Origin: Thermoleophilaceae bacterium
Lineage (GTDB): Bacteria; Actinomycetota; Thermoleophilia; Solirubrobacterales; Thermoleophilaceae
Assembly: GCA_036378175.1 (NCBI GenBank)
Contig: DASUWY010000032.1
Span: forward strand, 1 to 53,281
Length of the DNA stretch: 53,281 bases
Direction of reading: 5' to 3'
Of the stretch, positions 40,620 to 48,948 are shown in pieces. The notes under the pieces are model-generated. The model made no database searches and was not told the origin of the DNA. It saw only the letters and a program-made list of their open reading frames with translations. Position 1 is the stretch's first letter. Each line of letters opens with the position of its first letter. The position numbers were made by a program, and so were the translations under genes.

Positions 40620-42682
40620 CCGTTGACCACCCCCACGGTCTCTACCCGGATACCCGGCATCACCTCGTTGTAGGAGCACACCGGCAGCTGCGGCAGAGCC
40701 TGCTCGCAGAGACGGCGCAGATGGCGGCGCACGCGCGCCGAACAGAGCAGCACCGGGCGCCCCCCGTGCGCGAGCGAGTTCTCCATCTGCTCCTTGAGCA
40801 TCGACACGAGCTGCTGTGCGCGCGACGGCTCCATCACGAGGTACTCGCCGTCGGCGGTCTGAGCGATCGAGTCGGACACCTCCTGCTCCACCACCGGGTC
40901 GAGCGAGATGGCGCGCAGCTTCCGCTCCGCGTCGAGGTGCGGCGCGGTGATCGCGCGGCCGAGAGCCTGGCGCGCGTACTCGGCGAGCAGCGACGGGTCG
41001 CGGGTGACGCGAGCCTTGTCGCCCACCGCCTCCACGATCGTGCCGAGGTCGCGCACGGACACGCCCTCGCGCAGCAGGTTCTGCAGCACGCGCTGCACCT
41101 CGCCGAGCTGGAGCACGTCGGGCACGACCTCCTCCACCACCGCGGCGTTGGTCTCCTTGAGCTGGTCCAGCAGCTGTCGTGTGTCCTGCCGTGTGAGCAT
41201 GTCCCCTGCGTTCGCCCGGATGGTCTCGGTGAGGTGCGTGACGATCACCGACTCCCGGTCCACCACCGTGTACCCAAGAGCCTCCGCCTCCGCACGCGCC
41301 GCGTCCGGAATCCACGTTGCCGGGATGCCGAACGCGGGCTCCGTGGTCGGCACGCCCTGCAGCTGGCCGACGGCGTCGCCCGGGTCCATCGCAAGCTGGT
41401 GCCCGGCGAGGATACGGCCCTGCGCCACCTCGGCGCCGCGAACCTTCACCACGTACTCGTGGGCGTCGAGACCCACCTCGTCGTGGATGCGCACCGGCGG
41501 GATCACCACGCCGAGCTCGGAAGCTATCTGGCGGCGGATCGTCTTCACGCGCGCGAGCAGCGAACCGCCGGCCGACTCGTCCACGAGCGGCACGAGGCCG
41601 AAGCCGATCGCGAGCTCGAGCGCGTCCACCTGGAGCGCCTCGAGCGCCGCGTCCTTGGGAGCGGGCAGCTCCTTCTGCGCGCCTGCCTGCTCGAGCTGCG
41701 ACTGCTGTTCGGCGGCCTTCACGGGATCCGGGCGGTCCTTGATGCGGCGCCAGAGGAAGAGGAAGAGCCCGCCGATCACGACGAACGGCAGCTTGGGGAG
41801 GCCCGGCACGAGCGCCAGGACCATCATCATCGCGCCGGCCACGAGCGGCGCCTTCTTCTGGCCGGTGATCTGGCCCGCGATGTCGTTGCCGAGGTCCTTC
41901 TCGGAGGCGGTGCGCGTGACGATGATGCCGGTGGCCACCGAGATCATCAGCGCCGGGATCTGTGCCGAGAGGCCGTCGCCGACGGTGAGCAGCGAGAAGT
42001 GCTTGCCCGCCTCGCCGATCGACATGTGCTGCTGGAGCAGGCCGATCACGATGCCGCCGAGGAGGTTGATCGCCACGATGAGGAGGCCCGCCATCGCGTC
42101 GCCCTTCACGAACTTGGAGGCACCATCCATCGCGCCGTAGAAGTCGGCCTCGCGGGCGATCAGCTTCCGGCGCTGCCGCGCCTCCTCGTCGGTGATCTGG
42201 CCGGCGTTGAGGTCGGCGTCGATCGCCATCTGCTTACCGGGCATGGCGTCGAGGGTGAAGCGGGCGGCCACCTCGGCCACGCGGCCGGCGCCGTTCGTGA
42301 TCACCACGAACTGGATCACGATGAGGATCAGGAACACCACGAGGCCGACGATCACGTTGCCGCCCACCACGAACTGACCGAAGGAGCGCACCACTCCGCC
42401 GGCGTCGCCGTGGAGCAGCACGAGGCGCGTGACGGACACGTTGATCGCGAGCCGGAACAGCGTGGTGAGAAGCAGGAGGCTCGGGAACGAGCTGAAGTCG
42501 AGCGCGCTCGGCAGGTACAGCGTGGTGACCACGATCGCGAGCGCCGCCGAGATGTTGAGGCTGATGCAGAGGTCCACCAGCGCCGGCGGCAGCGGGATGA
42601 TCATCATCAGCACCACGAGCACCACCGCGCCCGCGGCGAGCAGGTCGGTGTGCTTCGTCAGACGACCCATCGTCGCTTCCAT
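40616..42682 (-). CDS. flhA: Flagellar type III export gate protein FlhA
   Basis: 688 residues. N-terminal half with eight TM helices: VDLCISLNISAALAIVVTTL, LLLLTTLFRLAINVSVTRL, then the FHIPEP-type signature ARFTLDAMPGKQMAIDADL; cytoplasmic domain from about 330. It is the central export-gate component that uses proton motive force and docks substrates. Overlaps flhB and flhF by 1-4 nt. Confidence 0.97.
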   Translation of the reverse strand: MEATMGRLTKHTDLLAAGAVVLVVLMMIIPLPPALVDLCISLNISAALAIVVTTLYLPSALDFSSFPSLLLLTTLFRLAINVSVTRLVLLHGDAGGVVRSFGQFVVGGNVIVGLVVFLILIVIQFVVITNGAGRVAEVAARFTLDAMPGKQMAIDADLNAGQITDEEARQRRKLIAREADFYGAMDGASKFVKGDAMAGLLIVAINLLGGIVIGLLQQHMSIGEAGKHFSLLTVGDGLSAQIPALMISVATGIIVTRTASEKDLGNDIAGQITGQKKAPLVAGAMMMVLALVPGLPKLPFVVIGGLFLFLWRRIKDRPDPVKAAEQQSQLEQAGAQKELPAPKDAALEALQVDALELAIGFGLVPLVDESAGGSLLARVKTIRRQIASELGVVIPPVRIHDEVGLDAHEYVVKVRGAEVAQGRILAGHQLAMDPGDAVGQLQGVPTTEPAFGIPATWIPDAARAEAEALGYTVVDRESVIVTHLTETIRANAGDMLTRQDTRQLLDQLKETNAAVVEEVVPDVLQLGEVQRVLQNLLREGVSVRDLGTIVEAVGDKARVTRDPSLLAEYARQALGRAITAPHLDAERKLRAISLDPVVEQEVSDSIAQTADGEYLVMEPSRAQQLVSMLKEQMENSLAHGGRPVLLCSARVRRHLRRLCEQALPQLPVCSYNEVMPGIRVETVGVVNG

Positions 42683-43740
42683 CAGACGGCCCTCCTACCG
42701 GCCACGCGGTACACGAAGGCGAGCAGCTGGGCCACCGCGTGGAAGAACTCCTCGGGGATCTCCTGCCCCACCTCCACGCCGGCGTGGAGCGCGCGGGCGA
42801 GCGGCGGGTCCTCGACGATCGGCACGCCATGCTGCTCCGCTATGCGGCGGATCTGGAGCGCGACGAGGTCCGGGCCCTTGGCGATCACCTCGGGGGCCCC
42901 CTTGTTGCCGTCGTAGGCGAGCGCGACGGCGAAGTGGGTCGGGTTCGTGACCACCACGTCCGCCTGCGGCACCGCCGACATCATGCGGGCGCGCGCGGCC
43001 TGGATCTGCTTGCGGCGGATCGCCCCGCGCACCTCCGGCGGAAGCTGCTGGGACTTGCCCTCCTCCTTGATGTCCTCCTTCGACATCTTCAGGGACTTCT
43101 CCACGCGGTGGCGCTGGAAGAAGTAGTCGCCGATCGCGATGATCAGGTACGCGACCGCCAGGCGCCGCGCAACCGCGAGGATCGTGGACCCGGCGGTGGA
43201 GAGGAAGTCCTGGGGCGACATTCCCACGGACGCCGCGATTTCGGTGATCTTCGGCCTGATCGTGATGAACGCGATCACGCCGAGCAGGGTGACCTTTAGC
43301 AGCCCCTTGCCCGCCTCGAACGCGCCCGAGGGGCCGAATAGCCGCTTGATTCCCGCCGTGGGGTTGAGCTTCTTGGGGTCCGGCTTGAGCGCCGACATGT
43401 TGAGCTTCGGCCGCACCTGCATCACGTTGGCGAGCACGCCGGCGAGCATGCACACGCCCGCGATCGGCCCCACCGCGGTGAGCACGCCGGAGAAGGTGGA
43501 CACCAGCACCTTGCCGAGGCCCTGCTGGCTCACCACGTCCGGGTGCGAGATCTGGCCGAGCCCGGTGATCATCGAGGCCTCGAGCGTCTGCACCACCTTC
43601 GGCCCGAACGACCCGAGGGCGAACAGCGCCGCCAGCGTCACGAGCGAGCCGTTGATGTCCGACGACTTGGCGACCGTCCCCTTCTTGCGCGCCTCATTAC
43701 GGCGCTTGGGAGTCGGCTTTTCTGTGCGCTCGCCCGGCAT
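42682..43740 (-). CDS. flhB: Flagellar export switch protein FlhB
   Basis: 352 residues with N-terminal KPTPKRRNEARKKG, four TM segments, and the self-cleavage site NPTH (266-269) in VVVTNPTHFAVALAY. FlhB cleavage, read with FliK, changes export from hook to filament substrates. Four-gene overlap chain fliR-flhB-flhA-flhF. Confidence 0.96.
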   Translation of the reverse strand: MPGERTEKPTPKRRNEARKKGTVAKSSDINGSLVTLAALFALGSFGPKVVQTLEASMITGLGQISHPDVVSQQGLGKVLVSTFSGVLTAVGPIAGVCMLAGVLANVMQVRPKLNMSALKPDPKKLNPTAGIKRLFGPSGAFEAGKGLLKVTLLGVIAFITIRPKITEIAASVGMSPQDFLSTAGSTILAVARRLAVAYLIIAIGDYFFQRHRVEKSLKMSKEDIKEEGKSQQLPPEVRGAIRRKQIQAARARMMSAVPQADVVVTNPTHFAVALAYDGNKGAPEVIAKGPDLVALQIRRIAEQHGVPIVEDPPLARALHAGVEVGQEIPEEFFHAVAQLLAFVYRVAGRRAV

Positions 43741-43743
43741 TGC

Positions 43744-44523
43744 TCAGGCCACGTGGATCGATTGGAGGGCGGACGAGACGGACACCTGCACCTGGTCCGA
43801 GATCCAGCCGCCCACGAACGGCAGCGAGATGCCCATCACCAGCAGGCCGACGGCGATCTTCGCCGGGAAGCTCACGGCGAACACGTTGAGCTGCGGCATC
43901 ACGCGAGCCACGAGCCCGAGCGCGCAGTCGGTGAGCAGCGCGGCCAGCATCACCGGGGCCGCCAGCTCGATCGCCGAGCCGAAGATCGAGATGAACGCTT
44001 TGTCCGCTCCGCCCACGAGCGCGCCGATCGACGGGAACTTCGTGATCGGCACGAGCTGGTAGGTGCGCGCGAGCCCCTCGATCATCCAGTGGTCGCCGTC
44101 GAGCGCGATGAAGATGAGGACGCCCACCATCGCGTAGAGCTGGGCGAGGATCGTGGACTGCGTGCCGGTGATCGGATCGAGGAGCGAGCCGTAGGAGAAG
44201 CCGATCGCGGTGTCGAGCAGCGAGCCCGCCACGCTGATCGCGGCGAACACCGCCGCCAGCGCGAACGCGTACGCGAGGCCCACGAGGATCTCCTTGCCGA
44301 GCAGCCCGCCGAGCGTCATGGCGTCGAACGAGAGCTTCTGGCCGTGAAGCGCCAGCGGCGCGAGGCCAAACGAGATCGCCACGGCGAGCACGCCGCGGGC
44401 CCGCGCCGGCACCATCCGCGACGAGAAGATCGGCGCGAGCAGGAACAGCGGGCTCACGCGCGCGAGCACGAGGATGAAGCCCACGAGCTGCCGCTCGCTG
44501 AACTGCTGGAGGAGCGCGTTCAC
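43744..44523 (-). CDS. fliR: Flagellar export gate protein FliR
   Basis: 259 residues, about six TM helices (QLVGFILVLARVSPLFLLAP at the start; LGLVARVMPQLNVFAVSFPAK near the end, a FliR hallmark). The start is GTG 44523, overlapping the fliQ stop (GTGA); the frame up to 44589 would run through fliQ. Confidence 0.93.
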   Translation of the reverse strand: MNALLQQFSERQLVGFILVLARVSPLFLLAPIFSSRMVPARARGVLAVAISFGLAPLALHGQKLSFDAMTLGGLLGKEILVGLAYAFALAAVFAAISVAGSLLDTAIGFSYGSLLDPITGTQSTILAQLYAMVGVLIFIALDGDHWMIEGLARTYQLVPITKFPSIGALVGGADKAFISIFGSAIELAAPVMLAALLTDCALGLVARVMPQLNVFAVSFPAKIAVGLLVMGISLPFVGGWISDQVQVSVSSALQSIHVA

Positions 44524-44789
44524 GAGACGATCCCCGGAATGCCCTGCCAGAGCTGCTCCGTGTAGCTGATGATCTGGTTCAGCATCCACGGGCCGCCCAC
44601 CACCATCACCACGATCGCGGCCAGGATCTTCGGGATGAACGTGAGCGTCATCTCCTGGATCTGCGTGATCGCCTGGAAGATGCTCACGAGCAGACCCACC
44701 ACGAGGCCGGCGAGCAGCAGCGGCAGCGCCACCTTCACGGCGACGGTGATGGCCTGCATCACGAGGTTGATGACGACGTCCTGGCTCAC
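44520..44789 (-). CDS. fliQ: Flagellar export gate protein FliQ
   Basis: 89 residues, two TM helices, with VGLLVSIFQAITQIQEMTLT, the family signature, and FIPKILAAIVV. Forms the gate helical core with FliP and FliR. Confidence 0.95.
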   Translation of the reverse strand: MSQDVVINLVMQAITVAVKVALPLLLAGLVVGLLVSIFQAITQIQEMTLTFIPKILAAIVVMVVGGPWMLNQIISYTEQLWQGIPGIVS

Positions 44790-44797
44790 TCTCTACC

Positions 44798-45439
44798 TCA
44801 GTGGAAGCTCTGCACGAGCGATTGGGTGACGAGGTTCCAGCCGTCCACCAGGACGAACAGGAGGATCTTGAAAGGCAGGGAGATGAACGCCGGCGGCAGC
44901 ATCATCATTCCCATGCTCATCAGGGTCGACGAGACCACCAGGTCGATCACGAGGAACGGCAGGAAGATCAGGAAGCCGATCTGGAACGCCGTCTTGAGCT
45001 CGCTGATGATGAACGCCGGGATCAGCGTGTAGGTGGGGATGTCCGCGCGCGTCTTCGGCTGCTTGAGGTGGGCGAGCTTGGCGAACAGCGCGAGGTCCTT
45101 CTCCCGCGTCTGCTTGAACATGAACTGCCGCAGCGGCTCCTGACCGCGCTGGATCGCCTGGGACTGGCTGATCTTGTGGTGGCTCAGCGGGTCGATGGCG
45201 TCCTTCTTGATCGCGTTGAAGGTGGGCGCCATCACGAAGATCGTGAGGAACACTGAGATGCCCACGAGCACCTGGTTCGGCGGCGCGGTGGGCGTGCCGA
45301 GGCCGCTGCGGATGAAGCCGAGCACGATCAGGATGCGGGTGAAGCCCGTGACCGTGAAGAGCAGGGCCGGGACCAGCGAGATCCCGGCGATGATCAGGAA
45401 GATCTCCACGGCGTTGCCGCCTGAGGTGTGGATGCTCAC
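44798..45439 (-). CDS. fliP: Flagellar export gate protein FliP
   Basis: 213 residues. Signatures FTRILIVLGFIRSGLGT, PTFNAIKKDAIDPL, IPAFIISELKTAFQIGF and VSSTLMSMGMMMLPP. It lacks the long cleavable signal peptide of enteric FliP. ATG overlaps the fliO stop. Confidence 0.97.
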   Translation of the reverse strand: MSIHTSGGNAVEIFLIIAGISLVPALLFTVTGFTRILIVLGFIRSGLGTPTAPPNQVLVGISVFLTIFVMAPTFNAIKKDAIDPLSHHKISQSQAIQRGQEPLRQFMFKQTREKDLALFAKLAHLKQPKTRADIPTYTLIPAFIISELKTAFQIGFLIFLPFLVIDLVVSSTLMSMGMMMLPPAFISLPFKILLFVLVDGWNLVTQSLVQSFH

Positions 45440-45981
45440 TTGCGCACCGTCCTGCGGCGGATCTCGTCGAGAACGTCCTTAATGAGGATCCCGCTCTTCT
45501 GCGGGCGGGCCGGCAGCGGGGCCTCGAGCTCGGACTCGACGGGGTCGGGCACGAGGCCGGCGTCGTGCGCCTCCTCCTCGGAGTAGGTGCGGATCGGCGT
45601 GACACCGTTCTCGCTGGCGCCGACGAGCACGTACTCGCGGCCGCTCTTGACGAGGTGAACGGAGCGGTTGGGGCCGAGGGCGAGGGTGGCGACGCTGGAG
45701 AGTCCCTGGCCGGAGGAGCGCTCCTCGCGGCTCGCCTTCACCTGCTTCAGCACCCAGTAGAGCCCGTAGATCACTGCCAGCACAATCGCGAGGCCGATGA
45801 AGGTGTGGACGAGACTGCCGCCGCTGGCGCCCGGGGTGCTCGAGCTGTGCGTGGTCTGCACCGGAAGGTTCAGCGGCGTGTTCTCACCGGGCCCGGAGGG
45901 CTTGGCGAGCGCCACGTGTGCCGGCACGAGAACGCCGGCCATAGCCGCGGATGCGGCGATCGAAAGTTGAGCCAATCGCAT
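45436..45981 (-). CDS. fliO: Flagellar assembly protein FliO
   Basis: 181 residues. A signal-like N-terminus (LSIAASAAMAGVLVPAHVALA), one TM helix (VHTFIGLAIVLAVIYGLYWVL), then the FliO cytoplasmic domain (LGPNRSVHLVKSGREYVLVG). It helps FliP oligomerise. No Shine-Dalgarno; the leader holds CGTCCCTCAA twice on the mRNA (45990-45981 and 46006-45997). Confidence 0.88.
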   Translation of the reverse strand: MRLAQLSIAASAAMAGVLVPAHVALAKPSGPGENTPLNLPVQTTHSSSTPGASGGSLVHTFIGLAIVLAVIYGLYWVLKQVKASREERSSGQGLSSVATLALGPNRSVHLVKSGREYVLVGASENGVTPIRTYSEEEAHDAGLVPDPVESELEAPLPARPQKSGILIKDVLDEIRRRTVRK

Positions 45982-46019
45982 TGAGGGACGGTCAAGTTGA
46001 GGGACGTGACCATCCGACG

Positions 46020-46046
46020 TATTCGGCCGCTTCGACCGGGGCTTTA
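46020..46046 (-). promoter_or_regulatory. Sigma-28-like promoter within the flagellar operon, upstream of fliO
   Basis: TAAAG (from 46046), 17 nt between TAAA and CGAATA (46025-46020), with GC before CGA: the best match to the canonical TAAAG-N-GCCGATAA form. Start would be about 30 nt before fliO. Confidence 0.55.
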
Positions 46047-46049
46047 GCC

Positions 46050-46065
46050 CGAGTCTCGAGACTCG
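46050..46065. repeat. 16-bp perfect palindrome between fliN and fliO
   Basis: CGAGTCTCGAGACTCG, directly upstream of the fliO promoter -35 and 7 nt after the fliN stop. Could be an operator or a short terminator stem (no loop when paired as DNA). Confidence 0.6.
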
Positions 46066-46072
46066 ATACGCG

Positions 46073-46405
46073 CTACTGCTCTAGCGAGGACTCAGCCTCA
46101 CGCAGCCGCCGGGCAGGCGACACCACTTCAGTGAGGCGTAGTCCGAACTCCTCGTCGATCACGACAACCTCGCCCTGCGCGATCCGCTTCCCGTTCACCA
46201 GCAGGTCGACGGGCTCGCCGGCCAACCGGTTGAGGGAGACGATGGAGCCGGGGCCGAGGGCCAGGGTCTCGCCGATCGTCATGTGGGTGCGACCGATCTC
46301 CACGGCCAGCTCGACCGGCACGTCCTCGAGGCGGTGGAGGTCCGCCGCGCGCTGCTCGGCGACCGTCGTGCTCTCAAGGGCCTGGTATTCGATCTCTTGG
46401 GACAC
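46073..46405 (-). CDS. fliN: Flagellar switch protein FliN
   Basis: 110 residues, a single SpoA domain: LHRLEDVPVELAVEIGRT, LGPGSIVSLNRLAGEPVDLL, GEVVVIDEEFGLRLTEVV. Part of the C-ring rotor. fliM, which usually lies between fliL and fliN, is not here; the fliL stop is only 10 nt upstream. Confidence 0.95.
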   Translation of the reverse strand: MSQEIEYQALESTTVAEQRAADLHRLEDVPVELAVEIGRTHMTIGETLALGPGSIVSLNRLAGEPVDLLVNGKRIAQGEVVVIDEEFGLRLTEVVSPARRLREAESSLEQ

Positions 46406-46415
46406 GAGTTCTCCT

Positions 46416-46844
46416 CTACTGGACCGCGACGTCGGTGAACAGGATCTCGTCGACCTTCACGTCGGTGTTCTGGCGGATCCCCTTGAGGATCTGCTTCTTG
46501 AGGTCCTCGCGACCGGTGCGGTCGATCAGGTCCTTCGAGGGGGCGTCGGTGACGATGTTCGTGATCACGTCGCGCACGGCCGGCTCCTGCTCGAGCGCGC
46601 CGTAGTTCTCGTTCGTCGAGCCCTCCGCCTTCGGGAGGACCTCCGACTTGTCGAGCACGAGCGACACGTCAAGCTTTGCGTAGCGGCCATCGGCCATGTT
46701 GAGCAGGAACTCCTTCGGCATCACGTACACCGTTCCGGCGATCTTCGGCTTCGGAAGCTTGGCCGGCTTGGCGAGCACCGTCTTGTAGACACCCCCGAAC
46801 AGCACCAGCACGATCGGGATCACGAACTTCAACTTCTTCTTCAC
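46416..46844 (-). CDS. fliL: Flagellar basal-body protein FliL
   Basis: 142 residues: one TM helix at the N-terminus (LKFVIPIVLVLFGGVYKTVL) and a periplasm-facing FliL domain (PKEFLLNMADGRYAKLDVSL, VRDVITNIVTDA, LKKQILKGIRQ). Supports stator function. Confidence 0.92.
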   Translation of the reverse strand: MKKKLKFVIPIVLVLFGGVYKTVLAKPAKLPKPKIAGTVYVMPKEFLLNMADGRYAKLDVSLVLDKSEVLPKAEGSTNENYGALEQEPAVRDVITNIVTDAPSKDLIDRTGREDLKKQILKGIRQNTDVKVDEILFTDVAVQ

Positions 46845-46871
46845 TTGGAACTCCCTCCATGGAGCTGCTGC

Positions 46872-47702
46872 TTATCCGTTCCCTGGAATGTCGGGTGTGA
46901 TCTGCTGGTCCTGCCGGAGCAGCACGATTTCCACCCGTCGGTTCTTTGATCGGCCGATTGCCGTGGAGTTGGAGGCCACGGGGTAGAGATTTGCGTAGCC
47001 CGCGGCCCCGAGCCTGAACTTGTCGATGCCCGTATGGATCAGGAAGCGCACGACCACTGACGCTCGAGCCGTGGACAGCTCCCAGTTGCTGGGGAACTGA
47101 GATCCCGAAATCGGCACGTTGTCGGTGTGGCCCTCGACCATGATCGGATGCGTCTTGTCGATGTTCAGCGCATGCGCCACGCCCGTGAGCACGGGGAGCG
47201 CGGGGGCCTTCAGGACGGCCTGACCTGGATCGAACACCACCTGGTCGGTGAGCAGCCGCACCACGAGTCCGCGTCGCGCGATCTGGGTCTGGAGCTGCTT
47301 CGACAGCCCGTGCCTGCGCGCGTAGGCGTCGATCTGGGCCTTGATCTTCCGGAACTCCCTGTCGTCCTTCGCCTTTTGGCTGGACGTGCTGGTATTGCCG
47401 ATCTGCGGCTTGATCGGGACGATCGCGGGCGAGGCCTGATCGCTCGGGCTCTTGCCGTCGCTGCCGCTGTTCATCACCTGCTTTCCGCCGGTGAGGATCT
47501 TCCCCGAGAAGGCGTCCTGGAGCGACTTCTGGAGGTCCTTGTACTTCGACGTATTCACGGACGAGATCGAAAACAGCACCATGAACAGCGCCATCAGCAG
47601 CGTGATCATGTCCGAGTAGGTGAGGAGCCAGCGCTCCTCGTTCTCGTGGCCGCCGCCGTGACCTCCCCGGCGCCCCCGGCGACCGCCCCGGTGCGCGCTC
47701 AT
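46872..47702 (-). CDS. motB: Flagellar motor stator protein MotB
   Basis: 276 residues. His/Gly/Arg-rich head, TM helix with the proton-binding Asp31 (LTYSDMITLLMALFMVLFS), linker, and OmpA-like peptidoglycan-binding domain (VEGHTDNVPISG, NWELSTARASVVVRFLI, GRSKNRRVEI). Anchors the stator to the wall. 5 nt after motA. Confidence 0.95.
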   Translation of the reverse strand: MSAHRGGRRGRRGGHGGGHENEERWLLTYSDMITLLMALFMVLFSISSVNTSKYKDLQKSLQDAFSGKILTGGKQVMNSGSDGKSPSDQASPAIVPIKPQIGNTSTSSQKAKDDREFRKIKAQIDAYARRHGLSKQLQTQIARRGLVVRLLTDQVVFDPGQAVLKAPALPVLTGVAHALNIDKTHPIMVEGHTDNVPISGSQFPSNWELSTARASVVVRFLIHTGIDKFRLGAAGYANLYPVASNSTAIGRSKNRRVEIVLLRQDQQITPDIPGNG

Positions 47703-47707
47703 GAGCG

Positions 47708-48523
47708 TTATGCGGCCGCCGCGGCGGGCTCGCTCGCGGCGGATGTCGCAGCCTCGGCCTCACCCTCGGCGCCGCGCGCCTCGGGAGCCACGTAGCTGAG
47801 CAGCTTGCTCTCCACCACTCGCGGGTTGTCACCGGCCTGGATGGCGAGGATGCCCTCGATGGTGAGGTATCCGAGCTCCATCTCGAGTGAGGAGAGGAAC
47901 TTCAGCTTGTTCGCGACGGGAAGGAAGACGATGTTGGCGGAGCCCACGCCGTAGAGCGTGGCGATGAAGGCGCCGGAAATGGCGGGTCCGAGCGTGGACG
48001 GCTGGGACAGGTTCTCGAGCACGTGGATCAGGCCCATCACGGTGCCGGTGATGCCGAGTGTCGGGCCAAAGCCGCCGGCCTTCTCGAACGGCTCGACACC
48101 CTTGGTGTGGCGGCCGGCCATCGCCTCCAGCTCGATCTCGAGGATCTGGGCGACGAGCTCCGGGTCGGTGCCATCCACCACGAGCTGCATGCCCTTGCGG
48201 GTGAACTCGTCCTCGACGTTCTGCAGCTCGTCGTCAAGTGCCAGGAGACCCTCGCGGCGCGCCATTTCAGCGAACTTCACGAGCAGCGCCACGCGCTCGC
48301 GGAGGTTGTACTCGGGGGGGCCGAACGCGAGCTTGTAGAGCTTCGGGACCAGCTTGATCTGGTCCATGGAGGTGCCCGCCATGGTCACGCCGAGCGTGCC
48401 GCCGAACACCAGCATCATCGCCGGGATGTTGATGAAGGCGGGGATCTGGGTCCCCTCCATCATCGCGCTCATCAGCACGCAGGCGACGGCGGCGCCAATC
48501 CCGATTGCAGAAATAGCTTTCAC
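47708..48523 (-). CDS. motA: Flagellar motor stator protein MotA
   Basis: 271 residues, four TM helices. TM3/TM4 region GGFGPTLGITGTVMGLIHVL with the conserved Pro, and the cytoplasmic loop ARREGLLALDDELQ; C-terminal Ala/Glu-rich tail. Sigma-28-like promoter 22 nt upstream. Confidence 0.95.
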   Translation of the reverse strand: MKAISAIGIGAAVACVLMSAMMEGTQIPAFINIPAMMLVFGGTLGVTMAGTSMDQIKLVPKLYKLAFGPPEYNLRERVALLVKFAEMARREGLLALDDELQNVEDEFTRKGMQLVVDGTDPELVAQILEIELEAMAGRHTKGVEPFEKAGGFGPTLGITGTVMGLIHVLENLSQPSTLGPAISGAFIATLYGVGSANIVFLPVANKLKFLSSLEMELGYLTIEGILAIQAGDNPRVVESKLLSYVAPEARGAEGEAEAATSAASEPAAAAA

Positions 48524-48545
48524 AGCACAGAGCCTCCGCTCCCGG

Positions 48546-48572
48546 TAGTCGGCCGGGACAGGGAAATCTTTG
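48546..48572 (-). promoter_or_regulatory. Sigma-28-like promoter, motA-motB
   Basis: CAAAG (from 48572), 17 nt, CGACTA (48551-48546) with GC before CGA. Gives a short leader of about 15 nt before motA. Confidence 0.6.
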
Positions 48573-48589
48573 GCCTCAGACGGCCTTAC

Positions 48590-48796
48590 CTAGACGGTCC
48601 GGAGTGACGCGAGCCGGATGCTGGCACGCCATTCGCGTACCGCATCGGCGATCTGCTGAGGGCTCTCCGACACGACGATCTTGTTGCCCGTGGCGAGCGA
48701 GATGTGCGTGTCCGGGCAGGCCTCGACGGCGACGATGAGATCGCTATTGAGCAGAAACGGCTCGTCGGAGTGGCCTAGGCGATGCAGAGTGATCAT
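48590..48796 (-). CDS. flbD: FlbD-family flagellar protein (SwrD-like)
   Basis: 68 residues: MITLHRLGHSDEPFLLNSDL, then VEACPDTHISLATGNKIVVSE, the complete FlbD/SwrD family pattern. In Bacillus the homologue raises stator power; located as there between flgE and motA/fliL. Confidence 0.9.
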   Translation of the reverse strand: MITLHRLGHSDEPFLLNSDLIVAVEACPDTHISLATGNKIVVSESPQQIADAVREWRASIRLASLRTV

Positions 48797-48814
48797 TGGT
48801 TCGAGTCCTGGTTG

Positions 48815-48923
48815 GGTGACTGGTGACTAGTGACCGGTGTGGTGGCTAGTCACCAGTCACCAGTCACCAAGGTCCGTGCCACGCGGCACGACAGAGGTCC
48901 CTCAACCCTGCCGTGCCGCGTGG
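48815..48923. repeat. Two consecutive inverted repeats between flgE and flbD
   Basis: First: heptamers GGTGACT, GGTGACT, AGTGACC (48815-48835) face AGTCACC three times (48848-48868); 19 of 21 positions pair around a 12-nt loop. Second: 16-nt arms with one mismatch (48879-48894 and 48908-48923, core CACGCGGCACG). No U-run follows on the transcribed strand, so a processing or stability element is as likely as termination. Confidence 0.8.
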
Positions 48924-48948
48924 TCACGCTCTTTAGGTCAGCGCACTA

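Noticed and set aside
40620-41315. Extension of FlhF
   Set aside because: Overlaps flhA in another frame and is Gly/Arg-rich noise; ATG 40619 overlaps the flhA stop as expected in this operon.
42739-43299. Plus-strand frames across the flagellar operon
   Set aside because: All plus-strand frames from 20.6 to 53.3 kb are His/Arg/Glu- or Ser/Arg-rich shadows without recognisable domains.
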